59,327 nucleotides of DNA from Candidatus Methylacidiphilales bacterium. Lineage in GTDB: Bacteria > Verrucomicrobiota > Verrucomicrobiia > Methylacidiphilales > CAZTYG01. The notes beneath the pieces were generated by a model that ran no database searches, was not told the origin of the DNA, and worked only from the letters and a program-made list of their open reading frames with translations. Positions 15,959 to 25,200 of the stretch are shown one piece after another. How positions within the stretch are numbered: position 1 is the first letter of the stretch; each line of letters starts with the position of its first letter. Made by a program: the position numbers and the translations under genes. The stretch lies in contig JANRJG010000030.1 of assembly GCA_033875315.1 (NCBI GenBank), positions 1 through 59,327 on the forward strand, read 5' to 3'.

Positions 15959-17038
15959 TCAGTCCGCGGCGGATTCCAGGAGGTAGGCGCTTTCGTCCGG
16001 CCAGCCCACGAAGACGGCGTCGCCCTTGCCGATGCCGGTTTCCTTGAGGTTCTGGCGGCGGACCTGGAGGCTCGGGCCCTTGTCCAGTTTGACCAGAAAG
16101 AGCGTGTCGGTGCCGTAGTAAAGGGAATCGACAATGTGCGCGGCGAAGACGTTCTCCATGCCGGCGGCCCGGTTTTTGCCTATCCAGATTTTTTCCGGAC
16201 GGACGGCGAGAATGCCTTCCGGACCCGGGGTGGTGACGTGATCAGGGAACACCTTGATGTTCAGCCCGGAGGAGGCAAAGACCACGTATTTGCCATCGCG
16301 GGAGACGATGGTGCCCTCGAAAAAATTGGATTCACCGATGAAATCGGCCACGAAGCGGGTGGCGGGTTTCTCGTAGATTTCTTCCGGTGTGCCGACCTGG
16401 AGCACGCGGCCCTTGTGCATGACGGCGATGCGGTCCGACATGGTCAGGGCTTCTTCCTGGTCGTGGGTGACGTAGATGAAGGTCAGGCCCAGGGTGGACT
16501 GGAGTTGCTTGAGTTCGAACTGCATTTCCTTGCGCAGCTTCAGGTCGAGGGCGCCGAGAGGTTCGTCGAGGAGGACGACCGAGGGACGGGTGACGAGGGC
16601 ACGGGCGAGGGCGACGCGCTGTTGTTGGCCGCCGGAAAGTTCGCGCGGGAGGCGTTGGTCCATGCCGGACAAGCGGACGAGGGCGAGGATTTCAGTGACG
16701 GCGGCAAGGATGTCGGCGGGGTTCTTTTTCTGCATTTCCAAACCGAAGGCGACATTCTGGAAAACCGTGAGGTGGGGGAAGAGGGCGTAGTTTTGGAAGA
16801 CCAGATTGATGTCGTGGACGTAGGCGGGGACCCCGTTGATGGGTTTGCCGTTGATGGAGATCCGTCCGGAGGAGGGCCGGTCGAAGCCGGCAATGAGGCG
16901 GAGGGTGGTGGATTTGCCGCAACCGCTCGGGCCAAGAAGGGAGAAGAATTCCCCCCGGCGGATTTCCAAGTCGACGGAACGGACCACTTCGGCGCCGCCG
17001 AGGTGCTTGCAGACCTTGTCCAGATGGACCGCATTCAT
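15959..17038 (-). CDS. potA: spermidine/putrescine ABC transporter ATP-binding protein
   Basis: The ATPase is 359 residues. Walker A is GPSGCGKST (about 37-45), the signature is [15 protein letters not shown], Walker B is [12 protein letters not shown] and the switch His is in VTHDQEEAL. The C-terminal third is a TOBE-type regulatory domain ([13 protein letters not shown] onward). It is the first gene of the potABCD unit. A gap of 34 bp separates it from the exonuclease gene upstream on the same strand, so transcription could start even further upstream. Confidence 0.93.
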   Translation of the reverse strand: MNAVHLDKVCKHLGGAEVVRSVDLEIRRGEFFSLLGPSGCGKSTTLRLIAGFDRPSSGRISINGKPINGVPAYVHDINLVFQNYALFPHLTVFQNVAFGLEMQKKNPADILAAVTEILALVRLSGMDQRLPRELSGGQQQRVALARALVTRPSVVLLDEPLGALDLKLRKEMQFELKQLQSTLGLTFIYVTHDQEEALTMSDRIAVMHKGRVLQVGTPEEIYEKPATRFVADFIGESNFFEGTIVSRDGKYVVFASSGLNIKVFPDHVTTPGPEGILAVRPEKIWIGKNRAAGMENVFAAHIVDSLYYGTDTLFLVKLDKGPSLQVRRQNLKETGIGKGDAVFVGWPDESAYLLESAAD

Positions 17039-17072
17039 GGGCTTAGAGGATGGGGGCAGGGGACGGTTGGAT

Positions 17073-17726
17073 TCAGGCGTGATCGAGATAGCGTGGGAGC
17101 GTTTTCACGGCTTCTTCGATGGCCTCGCGCAGGGCTTCAGGGAAGCGCTGTTCGAGGGCGAAGAAAAGTTCACGACTGATCCACGCATCGGTGGCGGCGT
17201 ATTGGATCTGGGAAGGGGTGAGCTCGGCGGCGGCCCAGTTGGTCACCTGGGATTGCTTGGAGATGCGGTAGCCGAGGAGCAGACCGGCGAGGTTGCGCAA
17301 ACCGGTTTTGGCGATTTTCTGGCGTGCCGCAATTTTGCCGAGGTCGAGGATGCTGCGCTCGGCCAAGGGGAAGCGTTCCTTGAGTTTGACCAGGTCCTGG
17401 TCGAGGGCGATGCCGGTTTTGAGGATGTCCGGGCTGGAGAGGATGACGTTGATGAGTCCGGTGCTTTGGATTTCGGCCAGTTGGATGATGTAGGCGGCAT
17501 CGGCGGTGGCCATTTGGATGACCGTCGGGAGGTAGGATTGTCCGCGCCGGAAAGAGGGCCGGGTTTCGGTGTCGAACCCGATGACTTTTTCCTTCCGCAG
17601 GTCGGGGATGTGACGGGCCAGTTCTTCGTCGGAGCGGATGAGGTGGATGGGGCCCTCGTAACGGAAGAGGGGCAGGGAGGCGAGTTCCTCCTTGGTGATG
17701 GCGTTTTGGGGCTCCGGTTGGGTCAT
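17073..17726 (-). CDS. RNase D-like 3'-5' exonuclease (DEDDy)
   Basis: The ATG at 17726 is chosen because it gives MTQPEPQNAITKEE; the longer frame upstream runs through the divergent dipeptidase gene. The 217-residue protein contains exo I FDTETRP (Asp52, Glu54), exo II around IALDQDLVKL (Asp109/Asp111) and exo III YAATDAWISREL (Tyr176, Asp180). It is a single exonuclease domain without the HRDC repeats of full RNase D, like many small bacterial homologues. It should trim RNA or DNA 3' ends with two metal ions. Its start lies only 42 bp from the divergent VanX-like gene. Confidence 0.88.
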   Translation of the reverse strand: MTQPEPQNAITKEELASLPLFRYEGPIHLIRSDEELARHIPDLRKEKVIGFDTETRPSFRRGQSYLPTVIQMATADAAYIIQLAEIQSTGLINVILSSPDILKTGIALDQDLVKLKERFPLAERSILDLGKIAARQKIAKTGLRNLAGLLLGYRISKQSQVTNWAAAELTPSQIQYAATDAWISRELFFALEQRFPEALREAIEEAVKTLPRYLDHA

Positions 17727-17768
17727 TTCGGCGTGCGTTGTGGATCCACAATCGGCAAGCTTGCGGCG

Positions 17769-18380
17769 ATGTCCATCCAGAAAGCACTTTTGGCAGCGGT
17801 TGTGTTGGCTACCGGAGGCGGGGTGTTTCTCCAAGGGGCGGAGTTGGTGGATCTGGCGGAGGCGATTCCGGGAATCCGCTTGGATATGCGCTACGCGGGG
17901 CCGCACAACATCACCGGCCGGGCCATATACAGCGACCCCAGGGCCCGTTTGCGGCCGGAGGCGGCGGCGCGGCTGAAGCGGGTTCAGGAGCGGTTGCGAC
18001 GCGATGGTTTGCAACTGGTGATTTGGGATGCCTACCGTCCACAGTGGGCCCAGGAAGCCTTGTGGAAGGCGGTGCCGAACGCCAATTTTGTCGCGCCGCC
18101 CCGGATGGGATCGCGGCACACCCGGGGCACGAGCGTGGATGTTGGTTTGGCCGATCTCCAAGGGAATCCGGTGGCGGTGCCGACGGACCACGATGTTTTT
18201 TCGCCACTGGCCGATCATGATTTCCGTGACCTACCCAAGGCGGCGGCGGCCCATGCGGAAAAGTTGCGGCAGGCGATGTTCCAGAACGGTTGGAGCGGAG
18301 TGCCGGCGGAATGGTGGCACTACGACCTTCGGAACTGGCGGGAGTTTCCTCCCATCAAGGACAGTCGCGAACAGGATTAA
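17769..18380 (+). CDS. D-Ala-D-Ala dipeptidase, VanX/DdpX-like (M15D)
   Basis: The start at 17769 gives MSIQKALLAAVVLATGGGVF, a signal-like N-terminus, so the enzyme is probably exported. Zn ligands and catalytic residues are in place: His117 and Asp124 in SRHTRGTSVDVG, Glu181 and His184 in EWWHYD, plus Arg90 in DAYRPQ. At 203 residues it has family length. VanX-type enzymes cleave free D-Ala-D-Ala. Outside vancomycin-resistance clusters they usually serve peptidoglycan recycling, and no vanHA or vanRS genes are present here. Confidence 0.88.
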   Translation: MSIQKALLAAVVLATGGGVFLQGAELVDLAEAIPGIRLDMRYAGPHNITGRAIYSDPRARLRPEAAARLKRVQERLRRDGLQLVIWDAYRPQWAQEALWKAVPNANFVAPPRMGSRHTRGTSVDVGLADLQGNPVAVPTDHDVFSPLADHDFRDLPKAAAAHAEKLRQAMFQNGWSGVPAEWWHYDLRNWREFPPIKDSREQD

Positions 18381-18501
18381 GAAACAGGCCTTGGTGGGCT
18401 TCTACGACGGGTTTAGGGAAGGACGAATAACCGGGAGACGGGTCGGGGATCCGGGCAGGATTCCAGATTGCCCCGGCTGGGTAATCCGGTAGGATACCCA
18501 T

Positions 18502-18951
18502 ATGCCCCGACTGAACCATTTTGCAGGATCCTGGTCCGGTTTTTCCCATCTCCTGATGGTGGGGTTGGTGTGGATGGGACTCGTCGCCCACCGCGATCTG
18601 TCGGCCGCGGAAGCACCGGCCGCGACGCCCTCGGCGGTTTCCGGGTATGTTGAGGACTTTCTCGACTACCGCTTCGATGTGCAGACCAAGATGGAAAATG
18701 TCTGGGAAGGCTACATGGAAAAGTACGGCCGCCAGCTCAAACGTGGCCGGGCGACCTTCAGTTACCACGTGAATCCAGACGGGAAAGTCACTTTGGTCGA
18801 ATCCCCCGCCAAGAAAGTGGACCCGGCGATTCTGGCCTTGGCGCATCGCACGATCATTGAGGCCAACCAGATGCCGGTTCCGTTCCCGGCTAGCGTCCGG
18901 CAGAAGTTTCCCTCGGGTTACTTCAACGGCATCGTCTTCACGGTCAAGTAA
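18502..18951 (+). CDS. secreted protein with TonB-C-like fold (149 aa)
   Basis: The N-terminus has a long signal peptide (hydrophobic about residues 16-36, ending in Ala-rich cleavage sites such as LSAAEA). The mature domain contains GYMEKYGRQLKRGRATFSYH, then VNPDGKVTLVESPAKKVDPA, a pattern reminiscent of TonB C-terminal domains (strand, DG turn, strand). That likeness is weak. It stops 4 bp from the convergent outer-membrane barrel gene. Function is unknown. Confidence 0.65.
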   Translation: MPRLNHFAGSWSGFSHLLMVGLVWMGLVAHRDLSAAEAPAATPSAVSGYVEDFLDYRFDVQTKMENVWEGYMEKYGRQLKRGRATFSYHVNPDGKVTLVESPAKKVDPAILALAHRTIIEANQMPVPFPASVRQKFPSGYFNGIVFTVK

Positions 18952-18954
18952 CCC

Positions 18955-20214
18955 TCAGTATCGCCAAGAGGCGGCCACACTGATCCGCGAACGTTCGAAC
19001 TCTCGTGAAGGGGTGTTCACCACCTCACTTTCGGACCAGCTGTATTCGTAGGTGGCTCGCAGGTTCCAGACTTGCTTCCAAGCGGTTTTCCATTCCAATC
19101 TGGGCGTGTAAACGCGGTCCCGCCGCTTGGCCGGGAAAAAGTCGTCCTCGTTGACCCTGAATCCCAAGGAAGCACTGCAAACCAGTTCCCCGGATTCGCC
19201 GCCCGTGAAGGTGTGGCGGAATTCCGCGTCCCAAAGTCCCTCCCGCATCATGCCGCAACCTGCCGAGGAGGGGAAAAGGTATTGCTTGCCGGATAAGCTG
19301 AGGAGGTCTTGGGAAGTGATTTGGATGCCGACCTGGCCCCGGTAATAGATTTCAGTGCGCTCGTCGGGTTCGCCCTTGGGCAGATCGCGGGTGAAGAAGC
19401 GAAAATCGGGACCGGCCTCGGCATCGATATTCAACCAAGGCAGGGGATGGCCCAGGGTTCCGACCACCCAACGGAAGTATTGGTTGTCGAATTCGATGGG
19501 GGTATGCGGCATCTGCCCCTGGTCTTCCTGGCCGAGGCGTCCACCGACATACGCGTCCCAGTCCCCGGCCAATTGGCGGCCGAAATCAAGACCCAGGCTG
19601 AAATCGTTGCGGTCGTCGTAATTCTGATAACCGGGGGTTGGGGAATAGTCCGTCATGAAATCATGCCACTGACCCCGGTAAAGGCCCCGGACCCACCACG
19701 CCCCTGGTTTCCAGGTGATTTGCGCGTTGTGGTCGAGCATGAAGTTCCTGCGGCGGTTGCGCACCTCCGGTGCCCCGACCGCCGGCGCCCCTCCGGGGCC
19801 GGTCCAGGTGGGAGAGATGGTGCTGCCGTCGGTATAGCTTTGGCTGAGGTCGCCTTGCCAGGACCAGTCCTCCTGCTTCCCGGCAAACTCCAGACGCCCG
19901 GTGTGTTTTTGGTGGGACTCTTCGCTGGCGTTGAGGAATGCCAGTCCCTCCCAGGTGTAACTGGGGGTCCAAGTTCCGGCTTGATCCGCATCGCACTTCA
20001 AGCCGAGTGTGAGCTGGCCCTGGGTGATCCAGGAAGAGCGATCGGCCTGCCTTCCATAGGCATAGGTGTAGATATTGTCGTCATAGATCTCCTTGGCCGA
20101 AGCTTCGACCAGCAGCAGAACGGGTTGGTGTATTTTTCCTGATCCAGGGGGTGGGGTGGTCGCCGCCGGGAGCCACGCGGCACTAAGTAACAGAACTAAT
20201 AGAAGACGATGCAC
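18955..20214 (-). CDS. outer-membrane beta-barrel protein (419 aa)
   Basis: It starts MHRLLLVLLLSAAWLPAA, a signal peptide. The mature part is a series of alternating hydrophobic/polar strands separated by Gly/Asp/Asn-rich turns, with many aromatic residues. It ends SVAASWRY; a C-terminal aromatic residue is the usual outer-membrane barrel recognition signal. Regions such as EIYDDNIYTYAYGRQADRSS resemble the start of the OmpL/BBP2 barrels common in Verrucomicrobia. The substrate is unknown. A TATAAT -10 box on the minus strand lies at 20256-20261, about 42 bp before the start. Confidence 0.72.
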   Translation of the reverse strand: MHRLLLVLLLSAAWLPAATTPPPGSGKIHQPVLLLVEASAKEIYDDNIYTYAYGRQADRSSWITQGQLTLGLKCDADQAGTWTPSYTWEGLAFLNASEESHQKHTGRLEFAGKQEDWSWQGDLSQSYTDGSTISPTWTGPGGAPAVGAPEVRNRRRNFMLDHNAQITWKPGAWWVRGLYRGQWHDFMTDYSPTPGYQNYDDRNDFSLGLDFGRQLAGDWDAYVGGRLGQEDQGQMPHTPIEFDNQYFRWVVGTLGHPLPWLNIDAEAGPDFRFFTRDLPKGEPDERTEIYYRGQVGIQITSQDLLSLSGKQYLFPSSAGCGMMREGLWDAEFRHTFTGGESGELVCSASLGFRVNEDDFFPAKRRDRVYTPRLEWKTAWKQVWNLRATYEYSWSESEVVNTPSREFERSRISVAASWRY

Positions 20215-20255
20215 GGATCGAAAGTAGGAGCGTTACTAATCTTTGGAAAGCCCAT

Positions 20256-20261
20256 ATTATA
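20256..20261 (-). promoter_or_regulatory. candidate -10 box for the barrel gene
   Basis: TATAAT reads on the minus strand inside an unusually AT-rich island (20215-20285) in an otherwise GC-rich region, about 42 bp upstream of the ATG at 20214. No convincing -35 hexamer is visible at the right spacing. Confidence 0.4.
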
Positions 20262-20353
20262 AGTATAACTTATTCTAAAGGCACGATCAGGCTTGACCTG
20301 TCGGTGGTCGGGTTTAGCAAGGAGGGGACCCGGGTTGTTTCGGCCCGGGCGCC

Positions 20354-22150
20354 ATGAGTGCCAAGGCATCCCCGCCCCCCAAGACCAGTCTGCTCCGTTT
20401 TTTAGGCTGGCAGATGCAACCCTATGCCAGGTGGCTGGTGTTGGGTTTCGTGCTCAACACCATGCACGGGGTGGCGATCACCTTCCAGAATCTGGCCCCA
20501 AAGTATCTGATCGACGATATTGTCACGCCGGTGATGCCCGCAGGGGAGCGGTGGATGAAGCTGGCCCAGCTGATGGGATTCTATTTGTTGGCTTCGATTG
20601 TTTTCCGGATGGTTTTCTGGCACCTGAGCTTCCGAATCTTCACTTGGGTGCGAGAACGTATCCTCCTCCGATTGCGGGCGCGGTTTTACCGCCACATCAA
20701 TTCACTCTGTCTGAGATTCCATGGACGGCACAATTCGGGGGAACTATTCAGTTATCTCTTTGGTTCGCCCCTGACCCAGCTGCAGCAGTTCATGCACCAA
20801 ACGGCATTGATGGGGCCCGGGATGCTGGCCCTGCTCGTTTCCAGTCTGGGGACGCTGCTGATGTGGGATTTTGTCATGACCGCGGTCTTGGCTGCTTCCG
20901 TATTCACCAGTGTCTGGTTGATGAACCAGGCGCGGCATAAAATCCACGGCTACCACACCGCTTTCCAGAGCAGCGAAAGCGAAGTCAGCGGAAGGGTGGC
21001 CGACCTCATCCGGGGCACCCGTGAGATCAAATTGTATGCGGCCGAAGGAACCGTCGGCCGCGATTTCAAGGAGCAGGCCGCACACATCAGCAAGAAAAGC
21101 GTCTGGCGGGATGTTCAGTCGCACATCGAATGGATGAAGCAGGAAGGTGCGGGCTACGTTTTTTTTGCCCTGGTTTGTTCCGTCGGGGCCTGGCGCTGCC
21201 TGGACGGCCACATCACCCAGGGTGAGTTGGTCGGATACCTGTTGTCCTATGGGGGTTTGCAGGGTCCCCTCCAGCAGCTCTATCAATTGTCCACTTTGTA
21301 CGGCAGCGCCGAGGCCAGTTTTGCCCGCATGAATGCGGTCCTGCAAACCCCCAGCACGACGCCGGATCCTCCTCCAGGTTCTGCCGTCGTCATGCCCCAC
21401 CGCGGTGAAGTGGCTTTCGAAGGGGTGCACTTCAAGTACGCCGCCAAGGACATCCTCAACGGTCTCTCCTTCCGCATACCCTATGGGCAGAAAGTCGCTT
21501 TTGTCGGACCCTCGGGAGCGGGCAAGACCACCATCTCGCAACTGATGATCCGGCTTTACGATCCGAGTGTTGGACGGATCACCGTCGATGGGGTGGACCT
21601 CTCCCGCTGCCGCGGCGCCGATGTCCGCAAAAGCTTCGGCGTCGTCCCCCAGTCGCCCTATTTTTTCCAAACCACCATCCGGCAGAATCTGCTCCTCATC
21701 CGCCCGGATGCCGATGACGACCAGTTACGGAGGGCATGCGAAATGGCCAATGCCTGGGAATTCATCGCCCAGTTGCCCGAAGGACTCGATGCCCGCGTCG
21801 GTGAGGCCGGCGCGAATTTGAGCGGCGGCCAGCGTCAACGGCTGGCCATCGCCCGTGTCCTGTTGATGGACCCGCCTTTTCTGATTTTCGACGAAGCCAC
21901 CAGTGCCTTGGACACCGTCAGCGAGCGCTTGATCCAGGAGTCTTTGGAGAAAAATTTGCAGGGAAAGACGGCCGTGTTCATCGCCCACCGCTTGGCCACC
22001 ATCAAGGCCTGCGATCGGATCATGGTCCTGGAGCAGGGCCGTCTGGTGCAGGATGGGTCCTATGCCGAATTGTCCAACTCCCCCGGACTGTTCCGGGACA
22101 TGATAGAAGCCGACCGATTCGGTGTCAGTTCTGTGATCCATTCGTCATAG
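20354..22150 (+). CDS. MsbA-like ABC exporter, fused membrane and ATPase domains
   Basis: This 598-residue half-transporter has six membrane helices in the first about 320 residues, then a nucleotide-binding domain. That domain has Walker A GPSGAGKTT (about 385-393), signature LSGGQRQRLAIARVL (about 489-503), Walker B FLIFDEATSALD (about 508-519) and the switch His in FIAHRLATIK. The arrangement is that of lipid or drug exporters such as MsbA. It would work as a homodimer in the inner membrane. A GC-rich hairpin (CCCGGG on both sides of a nine-base loop) lies just upstream of the ATG. Confidence 0.92.
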   Translation: MSAKASPPPKTSLLRFLGWQMQPYARWLVLGFVLNTMHGVAITFQNLAPKYLIDDIVTPVMPAGERWMKLAQLMGFYLLASIVFRMVFWHLSFRIFTWVRERILLRLRARFYRHINSLCLRFHGRHNSGELFSYLFGSPLTQLQQFMHQTALMGPGMLALLVSSLGTLLMWDFVMTAVLAASVFTSVWLMNQARHKIHGYHTAFQSSESEVSGRVADLIRGTREIKLYAAEGTVGRDFKEQAAHISKKSVWRDVQSHIEWMKQEGAGYVFFALVCSVGAWRCLDGHITQGELVGYLLSYGGLQGPLQQLYQLSTLYGSAEASFARMNAVLQTPSTTPDPPPGSAVVMPHRGEVAFEGVHFKYAAKDILNGLSFRIPYGQKVAFVGPSGAGKTTISQLMIRLYDPSVGRITVDGVDLSRCRGADVRKSFGVVPQSPYFFQTTIRQNLLLIRPDADDDQLRRACEMANAWEFIAQLPEGLDARVGEAGANLSGGQRQRLAIARVLLMDPPFLIFDEATSALDTVSERLIQESLEKNLQGKTAVFIAHRLATIKACDRIMVLEQGRLVQDGSYAELSNSPGLFRDMIEADRFGVSSVIHSS

Positions 22151-22190
22151 AATTGACTCGAAATGGCATCCTTTCAGCTGGATTGTTCCC

Positions 22191-22196
22191 TATAAT
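22191..22196 (+). promoter_or_regulatory. candidate -10 box for the subtilase gene
   Basis: A perfect TATAAT lies 22 bp upstream of the ATG at 22219, in a short AT-rich gap after the exporter gene. The -35 side is poor, so this rests on the hexamer and its position. Confidence 0.4.
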
Positions 22197-22218
22197 TACC
22201 GGATAGAGCCCTCCATTT

Positions 22219-25200
22219 ATGCGTCTGTATTCCCGAGCCAGCTCCTTTTTGCTGATTGTTGCCCTGACCGTGCTAATCGGTGTGGGCTCATGGCTTCAAG
22301 ACGTTCAAAAACGTCAGGATCGGTCATCCGTGTCTGATTCGACAACGACGGCAGATGTGGATTCAAGGACTTCGACCCAGGAGTCTCCCGGGTCCGAAGC
22401 CGGTGTCGAAGTCGGGACCGAGTCCATCGATGCCTCCAGTCCTAACAAATTTGGCGATTCCAGACCCGCAAAGCCCGCAGGAGGCCGGATGGTCGGAGCC
22501 GGCAATCTGAACGAGAACGCTGAGGGCACGACTCCAGAGGGAGTAATCACCGGTTCCGAGTCTTTCAATGATTCCACAAATGATAAGTCCACGGAGATCG
22601 CCAACGTTCTCGCCGGGCGTGATCTTTCCGATCCTGCAGAGCGTGCATGGGCTGTGGCGCGCCTGTCGGAAATCCAGGAGGCGCAGCGAGAGGCCGTGCT
22701 GGCCAAAGCCTCCCGTTTGGGTATTCCGCTCCGGATGCGGGGCCCGGGGCACCGGGTCTCGGAGTTGTACACTTTCCAAGGGGACCGCCCGGTCTACCGG
22801 CACACCACCAACGCCAACGCCGCCATTTCCAGCGGAGCCAACCTGCTCTTCGGCGGAAATTTCAGTCTCTCGGGTTCGGGGGTGAAAGTGGGGGTGTGGG
22901 ACGGCGGTTCGGTGCGTTCAACCCACCAGGAATTGACCGGGCGTGTCACCTTGAAAAATGCCTCCGCCGCCCTGGATGACCACGCCACCCATGTCGCGGG
23001 CACCATTGGCGCCTCGGGAGTCCAGGCCGCCGCCAAGGGCATGGCCCCTTCGGTCGCCATCGATTCGTATGAGTGGACGGACGATTACACGGAAATGACG
23101 GCTGCTGGTGCGTCCAGTGCGGGCCAGATCACGACCAAAATCCCTTTGTCCAACCACTCCTATGGCTACGATGCCGTCACGGCCGATATGGGACGCTACG
23201 AAACCGAGGCCAGATCGGTGGATGCGGTGGCCGCCGCCCTGCCCTACTATCTGCCCTTCTGGGCCGCAGGCAACGAACAGGACACCCTCACCGCCAAGGG
23301 TGGATTCCAATCCATCACCTACAATGGTCTGGCCAAAAACATCATGACCGTGGGCGCCGCTAACGACGCCGTCACATCCGGACTGCGTGATCCCGCCAAG
23401 GCGGTCATCGCCAGTTTTTCCAGCCTGGGTCCCTGCGACGACGGGCGGATCAAGCCCGATCTGGTCGCCAACGGGGTCAATGTCTATTCCAGCATCAGCA
23501 CCGGCAATGCCGCTTACGACGGTACCTACAGCGGCACCAGCATGGCCACGCCGTCGGCCATGGGTTCGGCCGCGCTCATCGTCCAGCTTTACGCCCGCGA
23601 GTTTTCCGGCCAGTTGATGCGGGCCAGCACACTCAAGGCCCTGCTCATCCACACCGCGAGCGATCGAGGCAATCCCGGACCGGACTACACTTACGGCTGG
23701 GGCTTGATCAACGTCAAGGCCGCAGCCGACTTGGTCCTGGCACACAAGGCCAGCCTGGCCAGTCCCAAAATCATCGAAAACTCCCTTTCTTCAAGCCAGA
23801 CCACCCGGAACCATACTTTCACTTGGGACGGCAGCAGCCCGATCCGGGCCACCCTCTCGTGGACCGACCCCGCCGGCACGGCCCAGACCAGCCAGGACAG
23901 CCGCACCCCGAACCTGGTCCGCAATTTGGATCTGAAAGTCACCGCGCCGAACGGCACCACCGTCTACCGCCCATACATCATGCCTTTTGTCAACACGTGG
24001 ACCCAGGCTTCCATGTCCCTCAATGCCACCACCGGCGTCAACAACACCGACAACGTCGAGCAGGTCTTGGTCGCTTCCCCGTCGCAGGCCGGCACCTACA
24101 CCCTCACGGTGTCGATCAATGGTACCCTCACCACCAACCAGACCTACTCCCTCATCGTGACAGGCGGTTCCGCTGCGGCCGCCAACCCCGCCCCCAACGT
24201 CACGCTGACCTCTCCGGCCAGTGGGACCACCCTCCTCTCCGGCAACCCAGTGGTGCTGTCGGCCAATGCCACCGACACCACTTCGACCGGGGCCACGGGC
24301 ACCATCTCCCAGGTGCAATTCCTCAGCGGCAACTCCGTGGTCAACACCGACACCGCCGCACCCTATACCTTCAGCTGGACGCCACCCTCTGCCGGAACCT
24401 ACACGCTCAGCGCCCGTGCCACCGACAGCGAAGGGGCCAGCGCCTCATCGTCTGTGGCCACCCTTACGGTCCTGAGCGGCAACGGGGCCCCCACCCTTGC
24501 TTCGTTTTCGCCCACCAGTGGTAGCGTTGGAACTTCGGTGGTCATCACCGGAACCAATTTTTCCGGAGTCACTGCCGTCCGTTTCAATGGGGTCGATGCC
24601 ACATCCTTTACCAGCGATTCCAGCACCCAGATCACCGCGGTCTATCCCTCCGGGGCGGGGACCGGTCCGGTCACGGTGATCAATGCCTACGGCACCGGCA
24701 CCAGTCCGGGCAATTTTACCTTGGCCGCTGCGCCGGTGCTGATCAGCCAGGTTTATGGCGCAGGAGGGTTGTCTGGGGCGGTTCTCAGTGCGGATTATGT
24801 GGAATTGCGCAACACCACCGGCTCGCCGGTCAGTCTGGCCAACTGGTCGGTCCAATACGCCAGCGCCAGCGGAACGACCTGGTCGGTGAACAACCTTTCG
24901 GGCTCGATTCCGGCCTATGGTTTCTACCTGCTCAAGTTGGCTTCCGGAACCACCGGGGCGGCATTGCCCACGGCGGATGCCACCGGTGGAACGAACCTCA
25001 GTGCCTCCAGCGGCAAGATCGCCCTGCGCAACAGCATCACCGGATTCACCGGCTCATCCCCCATCGGACAGGCCGGTCTGCAGGATTTTGTCGGCTACGG
25101 CACGGCCAACGCCTTCGAGGGTGCGGCTGCCGCACCCGCAGCGTCTTCCACCACGGCCATCCTCCGGGCCGGGAACGGGGTGACTGACAGCGGCAACAAC

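Noticed and set aside
12034-17038. A single operon from potA through the PQQ-type dehydrogenase
   Set aside because: The dehydrogenase is on the same strand but separated by about 58 bp and unrelated in function; co-transcription is possible but not supported by overlap.
17769-18380. Vancomycin-resistance cluster
   Set aside because: Only a VanX-like dipeptidase is present; no ligase, dehydrogenase or two-component genes are near.
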